Assembly: GCA_022736495.1 (NCBI GenBank)
Contig: DZCR01000001.1
Location: 36,726 to 100,725 of the forward strand
DNA from: Desulfobacca acetoxidans
Lineage (GTDB): Bacteria > Desulfobacterota > Desulfobaccia > Desulfobaccales > 0-14-0-80-60-11
Direction: 5' to 3'
Length of the DNA: 64,000 bases
In this document: in pieces, positions 60,727-64,000 of the stretch
Numbering within the stretch: the stretch's first letter is position 1
How the letters are laid out: every line of letters begins with the position of its first letter
Program-made: the position numbers and the translations under genes
The notes under the pieces: generated by a model
The model's database searches: none
Told to the model about the DNA's origin: nothing
Seen by the model: the letters and a program-made list of their open reading frames with translations, nothing else

Positions 60727-61131
60727 ATGCCGGAGAGGATACTGGTCGTCGACGATGAGCCCAATATGCTCAGGTTACTGAAAACCATCCTGATGGATAA
60801 GACCGGCTATGAGGTCACCACGACCAATAATCCCCTGGAAGTGAGCAAAATGCTCCAGGAAGCTCATTATGATCTGGTGATTACCGATCTCAAGATGCCC
60901 TTGGTGGATGGCATCGACCTCATCGGCATCGTCAAAGGTATCGACGCCACCCTGCCCATTATTGTGATTACGGCTTACGGCACCATCGAGACCGCCGAAG
61001 AGGCCATCCAGAAGGGCGCCTATGATTTTATCACCAAGCCCTTCCGCAAAGAGACCATCCTCATCACCATGAAAAGGGCTCTGGAGTGGAAGCGCCTGCG
61101 GGGTGAGTTGGCAACCCTGAAAAAGGAGTAA
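60727..61131 (+). CDS. Single-domain response regulator
   Basis: A 134-residue receiver domain with the acidic pair D9-D10 (V-V-D-D-E-P), phosphoacceptor Asp54 (V-I-T-D-L-K-M-P), Thr in V-I-T-A-Y-G and Lys in I-T-K-P-F. No output domain is attached; only about 15 residues follow the receiver fold. AGGAGGACAAG precedes the ATG. It must act through protein contact, and the obvious candidates are the PEP-synthase-like protein encoded 150 bases downstream or the kinase itself. Such receiver-only proteins also occur in chemotaxis and phosphorelays. Confidence 0.95.
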   Translation: MPERILVVDDEPNMLRLLKTILMDKTGYEVTTTNNPLEVSKMLQEAHYDLVITDLKMPLVDGIDLIGIVKGIDATLPIIVITAYGTIETAEEAIQKGAYDFITKPFRKETILITMKRALEWKRLRGELATLKKE

Positions 61132-61284
61132 TAGAGCCGCCCGTGGCCGCCAAACTCTGGCCGCGCCTGGCACGCCCTATAAAGGAATTGTGAGTTCCAT
61201 TTTCATTCTAAAATCCTTAACTGCGGAACTCCCTTTTTGGCTAATTGATAGTAGTTAACTGCTCAAAGCTCAACGCTGACTGCC

Positions 61285-63852
61285 ATGGTTTTTAAATTCC
61301 TGCGGCGGTTCCTGAAAGAAGACGTGGACGAACGCCTCCTCTTGCAGGAAAAATTTACCCATTTCCGCCACCTCCTGGAGAACAACAATCAGGCCCTGGA
61401 AACCATGGCGGACATGGAAGAGAAACTTTCCGGCGATTACGTCTTCGACTCCAGCTATCTCTATTCTCGCGTCGACCTCTTGGGCCAACAGATTGACGCC
61501 ATGGTTACTTCCCTCAATCTCCTGACGCACAATCGCTATAGCGACTTGGTTCCCATTGCCGCGCGCCTCCAGCACGAGATGCTCGAAGTCCTGGAGGCCG
61601 CGCCCGCCATCCCGGATACCCCCTATATCCTGCCGTTATCGGCCCTGGATCAGACCCTGGCCCCGGCGGTGGGCGGCAAAATGGCCAACCTGGGGGAGAT
61701 CGGCAACCGCATCGGCCTGCCGGTGCCCCAAGGTTTCGCCATTACCGCCGCGGCTTACAAGCGCTTCCTGGAATCCTCCAGCCTGGCGGCGGACATAGAA
61801 GCCAAGCTCTCCGAGGCCAGCATCCAGGACCTGGATACCCTCAAAACCATCAGCCGGGAATTGCAAATCATGGTGCGCCGGGCCCCCCTCCCCCCGGATC
61901 TGGAAGAAGCTATCGTCCAGGCAGGCCAGGACTTGCCCACCCGCAGGCTGGCGGTCCGCTCCAGCGCCGTAGGCGAGGACACCGAATTCTCCTTTGCCGG
62001 TCAGTTTGCCACCCTGCTCAACGTGGACGCGGCCTCTTTGCCCGAGCACTACAAGGAAATCGTGGCCAGCAAGTTCACCTCCCGGGCCATTTTTTATTGG
62101 AAATATCAGCAATTTTCCATCAACGCCCTGCCCATGGCCGTGGGCGTCCTGGCCATGGTCCCGGCCCGGGCCAGCGGCGTCATGTTTTCCCTGGACCCTC
62201 ATGCCCCCCGGGACGACACCGTCATCCTTTCCGCGGTCTGGGGCCTGGGCAAGTACGCGGTGGACGGTACCGTGTCCCCGGACCTCTTTACGGTGAGCCG
62301 CCAGGAACCCTACCCCATCACCAAACGCCGGGTGGTCCCAAAACCCGTGGCCTTGATCTGCGGCTCGAAAGAGGGAGTTGAGGAGATCGCCCTGGACCCC
62401 GGCCAGGCCCAGGCCCCCTGCCTCACCGACCGCCAGGTCCGCACCCTGGCCGATATTGCTCTGGAGTTGGAGGAACATTTCGGGGCGCCCCAGGATATCG
62501 AGTGGACCGTGGGCGAGGCCGGCAACATTGTCATTCTGCAATCCCGGCCGCTGCGCATCAGCACCCCGGCCTTTGCCGAAGAGGAGCGGAAACCACTGCC
62601 CGAGCCCCAGGCGCCGCCGTTGCTGCACTACGGCATCCGGGCGGTGGGGGGCGCGGCCGCGGGCCGGGTCCACCTTTTTCTCCATGATGAAGACGTGGGC
62701 GGCATCCCTATGGGCGCCGTGGTGGTGGCCCGCCAACCCTCGGCCCGCCTGGTGCTGGTCATGGACCGCATCAGTGCCATCATCACCGAAGTGGGGAGCC
62801 CCACCGATCACATGACCATCCTGGCCCGGGAGTTCCGCATTCCCACCCTGGTGGAGGTGGGCGGGGCCACCAAGGTCCTCCATTCCGGCCAATTGGTCAC
62901 CGTGGACGCCGACGCCGCCCTGATCTATCCCGGCATCCTTACCGAGCTGTTGCAGCGCAGGGTGCACCCCCAAGAAGAATGGCGCAGTGACCCGGTTTAC
63001 CAAAAATTGCGCCGGGTGTTACAGCTCGTCACCCGCCTCCACCTCCTGGACCCGGAGAGCCCGGAATTCCTGGCCAAAAACTGCCGCACCCTGCACGACA
63101 TCACCCGCTTCAGCCACGAAAAGGCCATGGATGCCATGTTTATGCCGGACATGGACAAGGCCCTGGAATCCCACCACGTCAGCCGCCTCAAGACCGACCT
63201 TCCCATCAACCTGTTCATCCTGGACTTAGGCGGCGGCCTCAAGGTCACGGGACAGGAGCAGGTGACCGAGGACGACATCGTCAGCCGCCCCTTCAAGGCC
63301 CTGCTCCGCGGCTTTCACCACCCCGGGGTGACCTGGGCCGGCCAGGTGGCTCCGGACCTCAAAGGCTTTATTTCGGTCTTTGCCAACACCATGTATGATA
63401 CCGCCAAGGGGGAGCGGGGGCTGGGGGGCAAGAGTTTCGCCATCGTCACCGGGAACTATCTTAATTTTAACTCCCGCATCGGCTACCATTTCGGCATTGT
63501 GGATGCCTATATTTCCGAAGAAAAAAACGACAATTATATCAGTTTCCAGTTCAAGGGCGGAGCCGCCCAAATCGACCGCCGGGAGCGCCGCGCCCGCCTG
63601 GTCAAGCAAATCCTGGACGATCTGGGCTTCAAAGCCCTGACCAGGGGCGACCTGGTCCAGGGCCGCCTGGTCAAACTCTCCCTGCTGGAGACGGAGCAGA
63701 CCCTGGAACTGGCCGGCCTGCTCATCGCCTTCTGCCGCCAACTCGACCTGGCCCTGGCCTCCGACGCGGTCATGGAACGGGTCCTGAACGCCTTCAAAAC
63801 CGAAGACTACAGCCTCAAATGCCTGCGCCCCCAAGCAGCCGCCACGGGCTGA
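61285..63852 (+). CDS. PEP-synthase-like phosphotransferase with unusual N- and C-terminal domains
   Basis: 855 residues. Residues 1-105 form a small domain shared with the stand-alone protein at 57919. About 115-430 is the ATP-grasp part of pyruvate phosphate dikinase/PEP synthase (G-G-K-M-A-N-L-G-E-I, V-R-S-S-A-V-G-E-D, F-A-G-Q-F-A-T). About 455-550 is the swivelling phosphohistidine domain, His near 509 in S-P-T-D-H-M-T-I-L-A-R-E-F. In PpsA and PPDK a PEP/pyruvate TIM barrel follows; here the last 300 residues show none of its motifs and instead read L-F-I-L-D-L-G-G-G-L and G-K-S-F-A-I-V-T-G-N-Y-L-N-F-N-S. So ATP-driven His phosphorylation is plausible, but the acceptor is unknown. Rifampicin phosphotransferase orders its domains differently. 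Confidence 0.82.
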   Translation: MVFKFLRRFLKEDVDERLLLQEKFTHFRHLLENNNQALETMADMEEKLSGDYVFDSSYLYSRVDLLGQQIDAMVTSLNLLTHNRYSDLVPIAARLQHEMLEVLEAAPAIPDTPYILPLSALDQTLAPAVGGKMANLGEIGNRIGLPVPQGFAITAAAYKRFLESSSLAADIEAKLSEASIQDLDTLKTISRELQIMVRRAPLPPDLEEAIVQAGQDLPTRRLAVRSSAVGEDTEFSFAGQFATLLNVDAASLPEHYKEIVASKFTSRAIFYWKYQQFSINALPMAVGVLAMVPARASGVMFSLDPHAPRDDTVILSAVWGLGKYAVDGTVSPDLFTVSRQEPYPITKRRVVPKPVALICGSKEGVEEIALDPGQAQAPCLTDRQVRTLADIALELEEHFGAPQDIEWTVGEAGNIVILQSRPLRISTPAFAEEERKPLPEPQAPPLLHYGIRAVGGAAAGRVHLFLHDEDVGGIPMGAVVVARQPSARLVLVMDRISAIITEVGSPTDHMTILAREFRIPTLVEVGGATKVLHSGQLVTVDADAALIYPGILTELLQRRVHPQEEWRSDPVYQKLRRVLQLVTRLHLLDPESPEFLAKNCRTLHDITRFSHEKAMDAMFMPDMDKALESHHVSRLKTDLPINLFILDLGGGLKVTGQEQVTEDDIVSRPFKALLRGFHHPGVTWAGQVAPDLKGFISVFANTMYDTAKGERGLGGKSFAIVTGNYLNFNSRIGYHFGIVDAYISEEKNDNYISFQFKGGAAQIDRRERRARLVKQILDDLGFKALTRGDLVQGRLVKLSLLETEQTLELAGLLIAFCRQLDLALASDAVMERVLNAFKTEDYSLKCLRPQAAATG

Positions 63853-64000
63853 GTACAGTTTTCTATAAATACGGTAACTACTGAGCCTCTTGCAAAAGTC
63901 GCTTTTGTTAATTTATTGAAAAAAATAAGCCTCATCGGCGCTCCTATGCTAAGGGCCTGTCATAAAATAACTCTATCAAGATTAGGAATTCTATGCTAAT

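Noticed and set aside
61636..63003. 455-codon minus-strand frame opposite the PEP-synthase-like gene
   Set aside because: Antisense shadow, low-complexity His/Gly-rich translation.
63853..64000. Possible IS element end in the last 148 bases
   Set aside because: The DNA is AT-rich with strings such as GCAAAAGTCGCTTTTG, but no transposase, terminal repeat pair or target duplication can be seen before the window ends.
1..64000. tRNA, rRNA, CRISPR arrays, selA/selB/selC/selD
   Set aside because: No cloverleaf with a GTTCRANNC arm in a gene context, no regularly spaced repeats and no selenocysteine machinery genes were found.

Overview
The window looks like the chromosome of a strictly anaerobic Desulfobacterota-type bacterium, probably a sulfate reducer or syntroph close to Desulfobaccales or Syntrophobacterales. 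The evidence is the gene content: an HdrA/MvhD electron-transfer operon whose HdrA reads through an in-frame UGA as selenocysteine, a RACo-type corrinoid-protein activator, a very large 2-hydroxyacyl-CoA dehydratase activase-like protein, NIL-ferredoxin and endonuclease III iron-sulfur proteins, a two-gene SUF system, and a sigma-54 promoter in front of a CsrA-FliW gene. Coding DNA is GC-rich. The Fic gene (45.6-46.8 kb) and a small membrane-protein gene (54.9-55.2 kb) are clearly AT-richer and look acquired.

Layout. 0-10 kb: tail of a HicA toxin, DUF429, inositol-phosphatase-like, PPC-domain and rhomboid genes on the minus strand, then a plus-strand housekeeping run (miaB, bifunctional nuclease, PHP phosphoesterase, comF-like, rfaE2, gpmA), then an MFS transporter and a NIL-ferredoxin. 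10.4-11.2 kb: an alkylmercury-lyase (MerB)-like gene with two in-frame TGA codons at the positions of the two catalytic cysteines, each followed by a bacterial SECIS-like hairpin. It has its own promoter and a dyad over the ribosome-binding site. 11.2-20.8 kb: purL, rsmB, a K+ channel, DUF116, fmt, def and a Spy-like periplasmic protein. 21-29 kb: a Cache-HAMP adenylate cyclase, then the mfd-surA-asnS operon. 29.4-30.4 kb: a CsrA-FliW fusion behind a sigma-54 promoter. 30.5-35 kb: the hdrA(Sec)-mvhD-iron-sulfur operon. 35-43 kb: a secreted small protein, sufC/sufB, a trypsin-like protease with a stand-alone copy of its N-terminal domain, a lipoprotein, an SPFH protein and a Nth-like glycosylase. 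43-54 kb: RACo, Fic, a secreted histidine phosphatase, a deleted flavodoxin gene, a small protein coupled to a radical SAM enzyme, and the 1394-residue activase. 54-57.5 kb: two membrane proteins and priA. 57.5-64 kb: a GGDEF relic, a stand-alone small domain, a sensor kinase, a response regulator and a phosphoenolpyruvate-synthase-like protein whose N-terminal domain matches the stand-alone protein and whose C-terminal third is not the usual PEP-binding barrel.

The most notable observations are (1) the double-selenocysteine MerB-like protein, which ordinary gene callers would split into two fragments or call a pseudogene; (2) the kinase / response regulator / PEP-synthase-like locus with its duplicated accessory domain; (3) the CsrA-FliW fusion, which puts a regulator and its antagonist in one chain; and (4) the protease with a separately encoded copy of its N-terminal domain. 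All function statements rest on reading the translated sequence and on recalled family knowledge. No database search was run.
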